DNA of 64,000 nt from Desulfacinum infernum DSM 9756 (lineage in GTDB: Bacteria; Desulfobacterota; Syntrophobacteria; Syntrophobacterales; DSM-9756): positions 161,279 to 225,278 of the forward strand of contig NZ_FQVB01000004.1 of assembly GCF_900129305.1 (NCBI RefSeq). Reading direction: 5' to 3'. The first letter of the stretch is position 1, and each line of letters begins with the position of its first letter. The notes under the pieces are model-generated. The model did not search any database. It was given only the letters and a program-made list of their open reading frames with translations, and was not told where the DNA came from. A program made the position numbers and the translations under genes. Positions 25,875 through 35,765 of this stretch are shown piece by piece.

Positions 25875-26464
25875 GCAAAGACGTTTTCAATCCCTTGCTT
25901 TATCTGGCCCTGGTCCATTATCCGGTGCTCAACCGCCGGGGGGAAGAGATCGCCTCGGCCGTCACCAACCTGGACCTGCACGATCTGGCGCGCCTGGCCT
26001 GCACCTACGAACTGCCGGCTTGCTACGTGGTGACGCCGCTCAAGGATCAGCAGGATCTGGTGAGACGCCTGACGCACCATTGGCTGCACAATGTGGGCAA
26101 GGAGCTCCATCCGGATCGCGAACGAGCCTTGAGACGGCTGCGACTGGTCGGGTCCGTGGAAAGCTTGAGCGAGGAAATCCGCGGCGAAACGGGGCGCACT
26201 CCGTTGCTTTGGGCCACATCCGCCAAAAGACACCCCCTGGGGATCAGTCCGGCCCAGGCTCGCCGGATGCAGGAAGAAAGAAACGTTCCGGGCGTTTTGG
26301 TCTTGGGAACGGGGTGGGGACTGGCCCCTTCGGTGCTGGAGCGATGCCACGGTTTTCTCGCTCCCATCGAGGGGCGGGGATGCTACAATCATCTATCAGT
26401 GCGCAGTGCCGCCTCCATCCTGGTGGATCGGTTTTTCAGGGATGTGATGAATAAAGACGTCTGA
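25871..26464 (+). CDS. SPOUT-type RNA methyltransferase downstream of trmD
   Basis: 197 residues from ATG 25871, overlapping the trmD stop. It contains [28 protein letters not shown], and a C-terminal knot-like [13 protein letters not shown] and [15 protein letters not shown]. This matches the small RNA methyltransferase family often found between trmD and rplS in Desulfobacterota. It probably modifies tRNA or rRNA; no site assigned. Confidence 0.82.
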   Translation: MSKDVFNPLLYLALVHYPVLNRRGEEIASAVTNLDLHDLARLACTYELPACYVVTPLKDQQDLVRRLTHHWLHNVGKELHPDRERALRRLRLVGSVESLSEEIRGETGRTPLLWATSAKRHPLGISPAQARRMQEERNVPGVLVLGTGWGLAPSVLERCHGFLAPIEGRGCYNHLSVRSAASILVDRFFRDVMNKDV

Positions 26465-26599
26465 GGGAGGCATTTCGGGCTTTACGGAAGGGGGCCTTGT
26501 GCGGTAAAGAAAGGCGCTCGTGCGACCCGGGAATCCCTCTGGAGAAAAGACGGCTCCCGCTTTCTTTTGAAGATAGGCTAGACATTTTGGAGGAAGAAG

Positions 26600-26947
26600 A
26601 TGGGCTTCAACATGATCCAAAACATTGAACGAGACTTCATGCGGGTGGACATTCCCGCCTTTCGCCCTGGAGATACCGTAAAGGTGCACGTGAAGATCCG
26701 CGAAGGGGACAAGGAGCGGATCCAGGTCTTCGAGGGCGTGGTCATCCGCTGCAATCGCGGCGGAATCGGCGCCACCTTCACGGTTCGCAAGATGTCCTAC
26801 GGCGTGGGCGTGGAACGGATCTTCCCCTATCACTCCCCGCAGATCGATCGGGTGGAAGTGGTCCGTCGGGGCCGCGTGCGCCGAAGCCGCCTCTACTACC
26901 TGCGCGATCGCGTGGGCAAGGCCGCCCGCATCAAGGAGCGCCGTTAG
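26600..26947 (+). CDS. rplS: 50S ribosomal protein L19
   Basis: 115 residues with the typical [20 protein letters not shown] and [27 protein letters not shown] lies ahead of the ATG. A 135-bp leader separates it from the preceding gene. L19 sits at the subunit interface. Confidence 0.97.
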   Translation: MGFNMIQNIERDFMRVDIPAFRPGDTVKVHVKIREGDKERIQVFEGVVIRCNRGGIGATFTVRKMSYGVGVERIFPYHSPQIDRVEVVRRGRVRRSRLYYLRDRVGKAARIKERR

Positions 26948-27600
26948 TGCAACAACGGACCCTGTTTCAAGCCCCGCCGGAAGACGGCCTCCGCCTGGAG
27001 CGCCGAGCCCGCCGGCGGGGCTTTTTTTATGTGGCGGGAGTGGACGAGGCGGGTCGAGGCCCCTTGGCGGGTCCGGTGGTGGCTGCCGCGGTGCTTCTGC
27101 CGGAAGCCCCCAACCTCCCCGGGGTGACCGATTCGAAAAAACTCACGGCGTTGCAGCGCCAGCGGCTGGTGGAGGCCGTTTACCGGGAGGCGGTGAGCGT
27201 GGGCGTCGGCTGCGCGGAACCCGCGGAGATCGATCGCTTGAACATCCTGCAGGCCACCTTTCGAGCCATGGTGCGAGCCCTGCAAGCCCTAAGACCCCAG
27301 CCCGATTTCATCCTGGTGGACGGCCCTTACGCCCTTCCCGTGGATATCCCCCATAAAGGCATTCCCAAAGGAGATGCTCTCAGTCTCAGCATCGGGGCGG
27401 CTTCCATCGTGGCCAAGGTCCACCGGGATCGACTGATGGATGAACTGGACGAACGTTACCCGCAGTACGGCTTCAAAGAACACAAGGGCTATCCCACCCG
27501 CGCGCACCGGGAGGCCCTGCTTCGCCACGGCCCCTGTCCCGCCCATCGTCTTTCCTTCAAGGGCGTTCGAGAGCTGGTAGAATCCCCCCGGGCCCGCTAG
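26947..27600 (+). CDS. rnhB: Ribonuclease HII
   Basis: 217 residues from GTG 26947, whose G is the last base of the rplS stop TAG. Catalytic motifs are VDEAGRGPLAGPV, DSKKL, ILVDGPYALP and VAKVHRDRLMD. It cleaves RNA from RNA-DNA hybrids, including single ribonucleotides. The first about 25 residues precede the fold and contain a hairpin-plus-T7 element on the DNA. The stop TAG coincides with the first bases of a MITE-like element. Confidence 0.94.
   Translation: MQQRTLFQAPPEDGLRLERRARRRGFFYVAGVDEAGRGPLAGPVVAAAVLLPEAPNLPGVTDSKKLTALQRQRLVEAVYREAVSVGVGCAEPAEIDRLNILQATFRAMVRALQALRPQPDFILVDGPYALPVDIPHKGIPKGDALSLSIGAASIVAKVHRDRLMDELDERYPQYGFKEHKGYPTRAHREALLRHGPCPAHRLSFKGVRELVESPRAR
27006..27028 (+). 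terminator. Terminator-like hairpin inside the rnhB 5' coding region
   Basis: AGCCC (27006-27010) pairs with GGGCT (27018-27022), loop GCCGGCG, followed directly by seven T (27022-27028). It could make some transcripts end between rplS and rnhB. Confidence 0.4.
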
Positions 27601-27735
27601 GAGCCTGTCCGAGAACTCCGCAAACCGTCACTCCCGCGCAAGCGGGAGTCCATAGCTTACTGGAAATTCTGGATCCCCGCTCCTCGTTCAAGCTGGGGAC
27701 AAGCTTTGCGGGGATGACGAATGGGCGTTGGAAGG
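27598..27735 (+). repeat. MITE-like element, left end and core
   Basis: Starts TAGGAGCCTGTCCGAGAA at the rnhB stop codon. It then has the hairpin CTCCCGCGCAAGCGGGAG and a GATCCCCGCTCC ... GCGGGGATGACG hairpin. The matching right end was not found, so this is a partial copy. See 37383 and 40616. Confidence 0.75.
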
Positions 27736-27799
27736 GGCAAATTTATATGAAAAGCTCTGTAACCTGCCGTAACTACGAGATGTTCAGCCTTTGTTGTCT

Positions 27800-27960
27800 C
27801 GCCCGGCGTGATGGGGTTTACATGGAACGGGATCTCGTTCCGCTCGTGCGCTCGCTCTGTAGGGGCGAATGATTATTCGCCCCTACAGGGGCGTGGTTAC
27901 CAAAGGTGCGTTTCATCCTTCGTTGCCACGGGCCATCCGTGATGCAGGTTAATCATTTTC
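27800..27960 (+). repeat. Composite REP unit with palindrome at 27858-27887
   Basis: The palindrome TGTAGGGGCGAAT/ATTCGCCCCTACA is flanked by CTCGTTCCG on the left and CCAAAGGTGCGTT, CATCCTTCGTTG on the right. The whole block of about 150 bp is repeated at 43390-43530. Confidence 0.8.
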
Positions 27961-28100
27961 AGACACGCTCCTGCCACCCCTTTTCTTTGCACACGCCGAA
28001 GGACGCGCCTGTGATAAAATTTCCGTCCGGGGCGTTGACAATGGCCCCGCGCCCTTTGGAATCGGACGAGGACTTTAACCTTCCCGGAAGACGCGGACGG

Positions 28101-28475
28101 ATGGCGGACGACAGAAAAAAGACGGGACGCGAAAGCGAAGCGGCGGCCGAAGATTATTTGAGGCGGCAAGGACTGCGCGTTCTGGACCGAAACGTCCGCT
28201 GCGCCCTGGGGGAGCTGGACCTCGTGGCCCAGGACGGCCAGCAGGTCGTCTTCGTGGAGGTGCGCTCCCACAGGAGTCGGCGTTGGGGAAGGGCGCAGGA
28301 ATCCGTCACGTTTGCCAAACGGAAAAAGATCGTCCAACTTGCCCTCTGGTATCTGAAATCCAGAAGCCTCCAGGGAGTGTCGGTGCGCTTCGATGTGGTG
28401 GTTGTCCACTGGAACGAGGGACGACCGGACGTATCGTGGATCCCCAATGCCTTCGACGCCGACGGCGCGGTGTGA
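28101..28475 (+). CDS. yraN: YraN/UPF0102 family predicted nuclease
   Basis: 124 residues from ATG 28101, where family members begin (R-K-K-T-G-R-E-S-E-A). ATG 28041 would add 20 atypical residues. The restriction-endonuclease-like core is ALGELDLVAQDGQQVVFVEV, with the E-x-D ... E-V-R metal motif, then RVGxA-like helix VTFAKRKKIVQLA. Predicted DNA nuclease or Holliday-junction-type protein; activity not demonstrated for this family member. Conserved position between rnhB and rsmI. Confidence 0.88.
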   Translation: MADDRKKTGRESEAAAEDYLRRQGLRVLDRNVRCALGELDLVAQDGQQVVFVEVRSHRSRRWGRAQESVTFAKRKKIVQLALWYLKSRSLQGVSVRFDVVVVHWNEGRPDVSWIPNAFDADGAV

Positions 28476-28494
28476 AACAGAAAGGTGAATCGCC

Positions 28495-29394
28495 GTGACG
28501 GAACGGAAGGGAACGCTCTTTGTGGTGGCCACACCCATCGGGAATCTCGAAGACATCACGCTTCGGGCCCTGGAGGTGCTCCGGCGGGTGGCGGTCATCG
28601 CCGCCGAAGACACACGCCATACGAGAAAGCTCCTGTCGCGCTACGATATCCACACGCCGCTGGTGAGCTGCCACGCCCACAGTTCCGCCGAAAAGATGGA
28701 ACGGCTGGTGGACCGGCTGGAAAGGGGAGAGGATCTGGCCGTCGTGACCGATGCGGGGACCCCTTCCATCTCGGACCCCGGCTGGGAACTGGTGGCCATG
28801 GCCCTGGAACGTCACATCCGGGTGGCGGCCATCCCCGGGCCCAGTGCGGCGGTGGCCGCCCTGGTGATTTCCGGCCTTCCCACGCATCCTTTCGCGTTCC
28901 TGGGCTTCGCCCCCCCCAAGGGTGCCCGGCGGAGGCGGTTTTTCGAGTCCTACGCCGATCTTCCCATGACCCGCATCCTTTACGAAGCGCCAGGGCGACT
29001 CCTGCGAACGCTTCAGGATGTTCTCGCCTATTGGGGCGATCGCAGGGTCGCCGTGGCCCGGGAACTGACCAAGATGCACGAGGAGGTCTTCCGGGGCACC
29101 ATCCGCGAGGCCATGGATTACTTCCGGGAGGGGGTGCGTGGCGAGATCAGCCTGGTGGTGGAAGGCGCTCCCGAAAAGGACAGGGACGAGGCGGATGACG
29201 ACCTTTGGAGGGAAGAGTTGGAAAGGCTGCTATTGGTGGAGGGCGTCCGCCTGAAAACGGCCGTGGAGCGAGTATGTGAGCGCTTCGGCGTGCGACGCAG
29301 GCAGGTGTACCAGACCGGACTGCAAATGCTGGAAACCTCTGAAAGGCCGGCCGGGGACGAGAGGTGGAGAAGGGGCCATGGAAAAAGCAGCTGA
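28495..29394 (+). CDS. rsmI: 16S rRNA (cytidine1402-2'-O)-methyltransferase
   Basis: 299 residues from GTG 28495. Tetrapyrrole-methylase fold with VVATPIGNLEDITLRA, EDTRHTRKLL, TDAGTPSISDPG and IPGPSA. It 2'-O-methylates C1402 in the decoding centre. The C-terminal about 55 residues (WREELERLLLVEGVRLKTAV) form the usual helical tail. Ends 17 bp inside the next gene. Confidence 0.94.
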   Translation: MTERKGTLFVVATPIGNLEDITLRALEVLRRVAVIAAEDTRHTRKLLSRYDIHTPLVSCHAHSSAEKMERLVDRLERGEDLAVVTDAGTPSISDPGWELVAMALERHIRVAAIPGPSAAVAALVISGLPTHPFAFLGFAPPKGARRRRFFESYADLPMTRILYEAPGRLLRTLQDVLAYWGDRRVAVARELTKMHEEVFRGTIREAMDYFREGVRGEISLVVEGAPEKDRDEADDDLWREELERLLLVEGVRLKTAVERVCERFGVRRRQVYQTGLQMLETSERPAGDERWRRGHGKSS

Positions 29395-31882
29395 GACCAA
29401 AGGCACGCGTTTTCTCTGCCTGCATGGGCATTTCTATCAGCCTCCCAGGGAGAATCCCTGGTTGGAGGCCGTAGGGCGGGAGCCCAGTGCGGAACCGGAC
29501 CACGACTGGAACCGCAGGATCACCAAGGAATGCTACCGGCCCAACGCCGCCGCGCGCCTCGTGGACGACAAGAACCGTGTCCTCCGGCTCCGTAACAACT
29601 ACGAAGATCTGAGCTTTAATTTCGGGCCCACGCTCCTCCATTGGCTCTCGGCCAACGAGCCCTGGGTTGTGGACAAGCTGGTGGAGGCCGACAGGCGAAA
29701 CGTGGAGCGTTGGGGGTCGGGAAACGCCCTGGCCCAGGCGTACAACCACATGATCCTTCCCCTGGCCAACCGCAGGGACAAGGAAACCCAGATCGTCTGG
29801 GGAATAGAGGATTTTCGTCACCGCTTCGGAAGACTCCCGGAAGGCATGTGGCTGCCCGAAACGGCCGTGGATCCCGAAACCCTGGACATCATGGCGGAAA
29901 AGGGCCTTCGCTTTACGATCCTGGCCCCTCATCAAGCGGCCCGCTGGCGCTTCGTGGACCGAGACGATCCGTGGCGGGAGGCATCGGACGGGTCCATTCC
30001 CACGGGTCGTGCGTACCGCTACCGGTGCTCCAACGGAAAAGATCTGGCGATCTTCTTCTACGACGGGGCCATCGCCCGGGGCATCGCCTTCGAGCGCCTG
30101 CTGGAACACAGCTCCAAACTGCTGGCGGCGGTCCAGGATGCCTTCCGGCGAAGCCAGGCGCAGGAAGGGGAACCCTGGCTGGTCCACGCGGCGACCGACG
30201 GCGAATCGTACGGGCACCACTTCAAGTTCGGCGACATGGCGCTGGCGGCAGCCTTTCAAGCGCTGGAGACGGACCAAGAGATCCGAGCGATTCCCTACTC
30301 GGCTTTCCTGGAACGCTTTCCCATCCGCGCGGAAGTGGAGATCGTCCCCAACACGGCGTGGAGCTGCGCCCATGGAGTGGGGCGCTGGCACACGGACTGC
30401 GGGTGCAGCACGGGCGCGCACCCGCGGTGGAACCAAAAATGGCGGGAGCCGCTGCGGGAAGCCTTGAACTGGCTGGCGGATCGGCTGGCGGCTCATTTTG
30501 AGGCGGCCCTGGACCGTCTGGTGCGCGATCCTTGGGCGGCTCGAAACGACTACCTTCGCGTGGTCCTGGACAGGGAAGGGGAAACGCGACCCTTTATTCA
30601 AAGGCACCAGAGGCGGGAGCTGAACGCCGAGGAACGGCTCCTTCTTTTGGAGCTCCTGGAAATGCAAAGGGCGGCCCTCTACATGTTCACGTCCTGCGGG
30701 TGGTTTTTCGACGACGTGAGCGGCATCGAAACGCGCATCATCTTGTCCCACGCCTGCCGGGCCCTGGAGCTTCTGCGCCGGACCGGCGGCCCCGATTTGG
30801 AACCCGATTTTGCGGCAAGGCTGGAAAAGGCCGAGAGCAACGTTCGCGAATACGGGACCGGAGCGGACGTCTACCGCACATGGGTCAAGCCCCAGGCGGT
30901 CTCGGCATGCCTGGTGGCGGCCAGTATCGCCATGGAAGGCATGGCCCTCAAGGCGGAATGCCGGGTCCGCATCCACAGCTTTTCTTACTTGCCTGAACAG
31001 CAGATCACCGTGTCCGAACATCCCGTTCCATGCCAAGCGTGGTGCGGAAGCGTAACGGACCGGAGAACCGGGCGACGGGAGAAGGTCTTACTGGCCCTGG
31101 TCCATTTTGGGGGGCTTGACTTCCGATGTTCCACCGCCGTGCCCGAATCAGACCGGGACTGGGATCGACTGCTGCATGCCCTCAAGGGGGGTGCGGAAGA
31201 AGGGACTTCCGGCCTGGTGCGCGCGATGGACGAGGTGCTGGGCGAAGACAGCCTGTCGTTATCGGACATCCTGGAGGAGCCGCGTCTTCGGATCGCTCGC
31301 CATCTGGCCCAGGATTCTCTGGCCTTCTACACCGAGTTTCAAAAACGGTATTTTTACGCCAACAAGTCCCTGCTCTGGTCACTTCGCCAGTGGGGGATCG
31401 AGCTTCCGGCCGATGTGCAGGATTCTATCCGGAGGGTTCTGGAGCAAGAGGTCGTGGAAGTGTTCCAGTCCTTTCTAACGGGAGTCGGAGACGATGCCGT
31501 GGAGATGCAGGCGGACAACGGGGACTTTCGGTACCGAATGGTGATGGCCCGGTTGGGGGCATTGCGGGACGCCTTTTCCAGTTGGGGCTTGCTCACGGAG
31601 CTGTCGCAAGCCACGCGATGTCTCATTCGGGCCATGAACAAGAAGATGATCGAGGCGGCGACAGGCGAGAGCCGTCATATTGAAACGGTTTTGCAGCTCG
31701 CCGCAATCGCCGATGTCCTGCACGTGTCCCCTAGGGACTGGTGGGTCACTACGAACTGGTACGCCCTCGCCGGCTCTCCCGGTCTGGCCCGTTGGGCCCG
31801 CCGTTTCGATCCCCAACTGGCTAGGCTCCGGTCGGTGGATCGCCTTCTGCACTGTCGCTTCTTGGACGCCTTCCATCCTTAA
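29378..31882 (+). CDS. Glycoside hydrolase family 57 protein with DUF3536 region
   Basis: 834 residues from ATG 29378 (GGAGAAGGGG site), overlapping rsmI by 17 bp. The GH57 barrel begins CLHGHFYQPPRENPW, contains LPEGMWLPETAVD and TDGESYGHH and extends to about residue 400. The remainder matches the DUF3536-type C-terminal helical region (RIILSHACRALELL, SLAFYTEFQKRYFY). Family members act on alpha-glucans such as glycogen. There is no signal peptide, so it is cytoplasmic. No other glycogen genes are nearby. Confidence 0.86.
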   Translation: MEKAAETKGTRFLCLHGHFYQPPRENPWLEAVGREPSAEPDHDWNRRITKECYRPNAAARLVDDKNRVLRLRNNYEDLSFNFGPTLLHWLSANEPWVVDKLVEADRRNVERWGSGNALAQAYNHMILPLANRRDKETQIVWGIEDFRHRFGRLPEGMWLPETAVDPETLDIMAEKGLRFTILAPHQAARWRFVDRDDPWREASDGSIPTGRAYRYRCSNGKDLAIFFYDGAIARGIAFERLLEHSSKLLAAVQDAFRRSQAQEGEPWLVHAATDGESYGHHFKFGDMALAAAFQALETDQEIRAIPYSAFLERFPIRAEVEIVPNTAWSCAHGVGRWHTDCGCSTGAHPRWNQKWREPLREALNWLADRLAAHFEAALDRLVRDPWAARNDYLRVVLDREGETRPFIQRHQRRELNAEERLLLLELLEMQRAALYMFTSCGWFFDDVSGIETRIILSHACRALELLRRTGGPDLEPDFAARLEKAESNVREYGTGADVYRTWVKPQAVSACLVAASIAMEGMALKAECRVRIHSFSYLPEQQITVSEHPVPCQAWCGSVTDRRTGRREKVLLALVHFGGLDFRCSTAVPESDRDWDRLLHALKGGAEEGTSGLVRAMDEVLGEDSLSLSDILEEPRLRIARHLAQDSLAFYTEFQKRYFYANKSLLWSLRQWGIELPADVQDSIRRVLEQEVVEVFQSFLTGVGDDAVEMQADNGDFRYRMVMARLGALRDAFSSWGLLTELSQATRCLIRAMNKKMIEAATGESRHIETVLQLAAIADVLHVSPRDWWVTTNWYALAGSPGLARWARRFDPQLARLRSVDRLLHCRFLDAFHP

Positions 31883-32029
31883 ATGCGGTTGTCCTGGACC
31901 TCCACGCATTCCTTCCCGGGGTGGACCGCTTTCTTTTCTGACTGGTTTGCCATGGACGAATCCCCGCTCCACGAGGAAGGCCTCGCCGAGGAAGATCTAA
32001 AGCGATTGATCCTCCGCGCCGATTACTAG
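31883..32029 (+). CDS. Possible 48-residue protein coupled to the GH57 gene
   Basis: ATG directly follows the GH57 stop (TAAATG), opening 48 codons to TAG at 32027-32029. The second half is acidic (SPLHEEGLAEEDLKRLILRADY) with codon use like neighbouring genes. It has no Shine-Dalgarno of its own, as expected for termination-reinitiation. No family recognised; could be chance. Confidence 0.35.
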   Translation: MRLSWTSTHSFPGWTAFFSDWFAMDESPLHEEGLAEEDLKRLILRADY

Positions 32030-32204
32030 GAGAGAAAGTGGGAGTGGCTTGGGATCGGATCGATCATTGGGCGTGGAGTGTCCGGCGCATTGCAGTGTCC
32101 ATCCGGAGAAGGAGCATCCCGGTAGCGGTGGAGATCATATGGTTGACGTTGATGGAACCCTGCATGGGTCGACAGGTCGGGGCCGAGGCGTTGGAGGGGT
32201 AGGA

Positions 32205-35200
32205 ATGCGTGTGCGGCGCCTTGACCAGGTTTTGTGGAGCTATATGATCCCGAGAATCTGCGGTGCCGTAGCCCTCCTCCTGGCGCTCGGCTTGTCCGTG
32301 GCGGGGTACTTCCAGTACAGGATGGCCCTGCGCTCCCAAGTGCTGACGGCCAAGAGCATGGCCCTGTCCATTGAAAATCATGTCACCCAGGCTTCGGACA
32401 GCCTCAAGCCTCTAACCTTGTTCACCTATCCGGATCCTGCCATCATCGTTCCGTTCTTGGAAAAAGTATATTTATCAATGCCTTACTTCGATCGCATCCT
32501 TTGGATCGACAGCCGCGGGACCGTCATCCGCTCCGTGCCGGGAGTGCCGGGCGAGAAGGAGTACCTGGCCCAAGTCCGGCAGGTACTGCAAGATCCGACG
32601 GAACTGGTCCGCATCTCGGCGCCCTACCTTTCCTGGCACACCGGGAAGCTGACGGTCAATATAGCGAGAGCTTTGCTTTCGGGCGGGATCATTGTGGGGG
32701 AACTGGACATCTCCGTCCTCCAGGACCAGGTGGATTCCCTGACAGCGGAGGGTGGAGGGGGATTCGCGTTCGTGACCGACCGCTATGGGACGCTTCTGGC
32801 GCACCCCGATCCCAACGCCACCAGGCGGCAGCGCGACTTGAGCCAATTGTCCATTCTCCGCAATTTGCGATCGGACGGGCAGATTGAATCGGGAGTCCTG
32901 GACATTGATGGAACATGGTATTTGGCGGCGGCAACGCCTGTGTCGCTGACCGGTTGGTGTGTCGTCGCCGGCACCCCCTTGCGGGAGCTTGCCATACAGA
33001 TGGCTATGATCGCAGGGATCACCATGGCCTCCCTCGCGTTCTTCCTGGCCGTGGCGGTACTCGCCGCGAAAAGAAGGCTCAACGCCGCCGTGATCATGCC
33101 GTTGCGCAACATCGCCGACACCCTGGGATACGTGACACTGGGACATTTTGAGGAGATCCCATCCTTTTCAAGGTCGGGCATAGAGGAGCTGGACACGGTT
33201 GCGGAAGCCATCGAGCGGATGAGCCGTACCATCGGCAAGCGGAAGGCTCAGCTTCAGGTAAAGACCGAAGAGTTGGAGCTGCTCCTGGACAACGTGGACG
33301 CACAGGTTTGGTATCTGGTCAACCCGACTACGTTGGGAACGGTGAACAAGGCCTTCGCGACGTTCGCGGGAGCCGAGGTGGGGGTGATCGCGGGCAGCTG
33401 TCTGGACCAATGGCAAGACCCGGATGCTGTGCGTCAGGCCGTCGCCGTCAACGAACAGGTGTTTTCCGAGGCCCGTACGATTCGCACCGAGGAGTGGCAT
33501 CGGAACGCAGAAGGAGAGGATCGCCTACTGGCGGTCACCCGAACGCCCAAGTGCGGTGACGACGGGCATGTGGAGCTGGTCATTTGTACAGCGGTGGACA
33601 TCACCGACCGTAAAAAGGTGGAACGAGAACTTCGGCAGGCCTTGGCGACCCTGGAAGATACCAACGAGCAGCTCGAGGGGGCCATTGCCCACGCAAACCG
33701 CCTGGCGGTGGAGGCCGAAGTGGCAAACCAAGCCAAGAGCCAATTCCTCGCGAACATGAGTCACGAGATCCGCACGCCCATGAACGGCATCATCGGCATG
33801 GGCCGGCTGCTGATGGATACGAATCTGACCCCCTTGCAGAAAGAATACGTGGAGATCATCCAAAGAAGCAGCGAGGCTCTTCTCGACATCATCAACGACA
33901 TCCTCGATTTTTCCAAGATCGAAGCCGGCAGGATCGAGCTGGAGTCGGTGCCTTTCATTCTGCGCGACACCGTGGAAGATGTGATGGAGACTCTGGCGGT
34001 TCGCGCCCAGGAGAAGGGCCTCGAAATCGCGTGCCTCATCCATCGTGATGTGCCTTTAGCGCTTCAGGGAGATCCGGCTCGCTTTCGGCAGATTCTGATG
34101 AATCTGGTGGGCAATGCCATCAAGTTCACGGAATCCGGCGAAGTGTTTGTGCGGGTCAGCCAGGTGGAGCAATGGGAAGAGGGGGTGAAGCTCCATATTG
34201 CGGTGGAAGACACCGGCATCGGGATACCGAGGGAACGCATGGGCATCATATTCCAGTCCTTTGCCCAGGCTGACTCCTCCGTCACCCGTAAGTACGGAGG
34301 AACGGGATTGGGATTGGCCATAAGCAAGAAGCTGGCCGAGCTCATGAACGGTCAGATCGGTGTGGAAAGCGAAGAGGGGAAGGGGTCCACGTTCTGGTTC
34401 ACGGCGGTGTTCCAAAAAGGGGACTCTCTCGTGGAGGACAACGCTCTCGAGGTGCCGGAGGGATTCGATTCAGGTGGGTGCCGGATCCTGGTCGCCGATG
34501 CGAGCTCCACATCCCGACTGGCACTTATAGAAATGCTCCGATCTTGGGGCTTCGGCTTCGATGAAGCCGGGAGCGGCCAAACGGCTCTGCATAAGCTTCG
34601 TGCGGGCACCGGCGAGGCAACGGGAGGATTCGACCTGATTCTGGTCGACCGGGACCTGCCGGATATGGATTGTGAGACGTTTGTCCGGGAGCTCAGGAGC
34701 GATCCCCGGTGTGCGGCCACAAAGGTTGTCCTGCTGACCCCGATTATCTCCCAGGGCGACGCGGATCATTTTATAACGACGTTGGGCATCCAGGGGCACC
34801 TGTGCAAGCCCGTGCGATACTCTAAGCTGTACGCCGCTCTGATGAGCGCTCTGAGCGCGGGAGTATGCCGCAGGGTGGAGGACCAAGCGGGCCATCCCGA
34901 AGTGCTTGCGGAAGCCGCCTGGAAACTGGGAATAAAGATCCTTTTGGCGGAAGACAATCCCATAAACCAGAAAGTGGCCCTGGGTTGTCTGCGCAAACTG
35001 GGCTATGAAGCGGAGGTGGTTAACAACGGACGGGAAGCCATTGAGCGTCTTGAGCAGGAAATGTTCGATTTGCTCCTTGTGGACGTGCAGATGCCCGAGA
35101 TGGATGGTTTTGAAACGACCCGCATCATCAGGGACAAGTCTTCCAAAGTGCTGGATCACCGGATCCCCATTATCGCAATGACGGCTCACGCCCTGGTCGG

Positions 35201-35744
35201 CGACCGCGAGCGCTGCCTGGAAGCTGGAATGGATGATTATGTGGCCAAGCCTATCCGGCCGGAGGAGCTGCAGGCTGCCATCGGGAGGCAGACCAAGCGG
35301 GTCAGAAGCCTGCGGGCAGGAAGTGCGCGCAAGAGTGTGCAAGTCCAGGCCACCTCTTCCAGGACTCTCGGGAGCGGCGCGGAAAAACGTCAGGTATTGG
35401 ATTGGGATGAACTGGTGGATCGGTTGGCTGGGGACATGGAGCTGGCTTGGGAAATCCTGCGCGAATTCGTGACGGAGTTGCCCTCCAGGATCAAAGAAAT
35501 GGAAACGGCGCTCAAGCAGGGGGACATGGAAAACATGAAAAGGGCTGCCCACACGTTGAAGGGATCTGCCGCCAATGTCTCCGCCAAGGCCCTCAGCCAT
35601 TGTGCTTTGGAGGTGGAACATGCAGCCAAGGATGGAGACGTGGAACGAGCCGAAACGGGGCTCAAGGTGATCCAGAGGGAAGCGGAAAGACTCGAACTGT
35701 ACGTCAAAGATCTCGGATCAGATACGGAAGCCTCCAGTTTCTAA
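32205..35744 (+). CDS. BarA-type hybrid sensor histidine kinase with two receivers and Hpt
   Basis: 1179 residues from ATG 32205, which has GGAGGGG just upstream; the frame is open further 5' without sense. Order: membrane helix about 15-38, periplasmic double-Cache-like sensor (about 40-270), second helix about 275-300, HAMP-like linker. A PAS region (about 365-480) and coiled coil follow, then HisKA with phospho-His in NMSHEIRTPMNG, HATPase with GNAIKFT, DTGIGIP and GTGLGLAI. First receiver has a weakened acidic pocket (LVADASS). Second receiver is intact (LLAEDNPINQK, LLVDVQMPEMDG). Hpt has AAHTLKGSA. A complete phosphorelay in one chain, followed 21 bp later by a diguanylate cyclase. Confidence 0.92.
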   Translation: MRVRRLDQVLWSYMIPRICGAVALLLALGLSVAGYFQYRMALRSQVLTAKSMALSIENHVTQASDSLKPLTLFTYPDPAIIVPFLEKVYLSMPYFDRILWIDSRGTVIRSVPGVPGEKEYLAQVRQVLQDPTELVRISAPYLSWHTGKLTVNIARALLSGGIIVGELDISVLQDQVDSLTAEGGGGFAFVTDRYGTLLAHPDPNATRRQRDLSQLSILRNLRSDGQIESGVLDIDGTWYLAAATPVSLTGWCVVAGTPLRELAIQMAMIAGITMASLAFFLAVAVLAAKRRLNAAVIMPLRNIADTLGYVTLGHFEEIPSFSRSGIEELDTVAEAIERMSRTIGKRKAQLQVKTEELELLLDNVDAQVWYLVNPTTLGTVNKAFATFAGAEVGVIAGSCLDQWQDPDAVRQAVAVNEQVFSEARTIRTEEWHRNAEGEDRLLAVTRTPKCGDDGHVELVICTAVDITDRKKVERELRQALATLEDTNEQLEGAIAHANRLAVEAEVANQAKSQFLANMSHEIRTPMNGIIGMGRLLMDTNLTPLQKEYVEIIQRSSEALLDIINDILDFSKIEAGRIELESVPFILRDTVEDVMETLAVRAQEKGLEIACLIHRDVPLALQGDPARFRQILMNLVGNAIKFTESGEVFVRVSQVEQWEEGVKLHIAVEDTGIGIPRERMGIIFQSFAQADSSVTRKYGGTGLGLAISKKLAELMNGQIGVESEEGKGSTFWFTAVFQKGDSLVEDNALEVPEGFDSGGCRILVADASSTSRLALIEMLRSWGFGFDEAGSGQTALHKLRAGTGEATGGFDLILVDRDLPDMDCETFVRELRSDPRCAATKVVLLTPIISQGDADHFITTLGIQGHLCKPVRYSKLYAALMSALSAGVCRRVEDQAGHPEVLAEAAWKLGIKILLAEDNPINQKVALGCLRKLGYEAEVVNNGREAIERLEQEMFDLLLVDVQMPEMDGFETTRIIRDKSSKVLDHRIPIIAMTAHALVGDRERCLEAGMDDYVAKPIRPEELQAAIGRQTKRVRSLRAGSARKSVQVQATSSRTLGSGAEKRQVLDWDELVDRLAGDMELAWEILREFVTELPSRIKEMETALKQGDMENMKRAAHTLKGSAANVSAKALSHCALEVEHAAKDGDVERAETGLKVIQREAERLELYVKDLGSDTEASSF

Positions 35745-35765
35745 GTACCGACAAGGAACGATACC

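Noticed and set aside
29147..31036. A 629-codon minus-strand frame opposite the GH57 gene.
   Set aside because: No family resemblance; the plus strand codes for a clear GH57 enzyme over the whole length.
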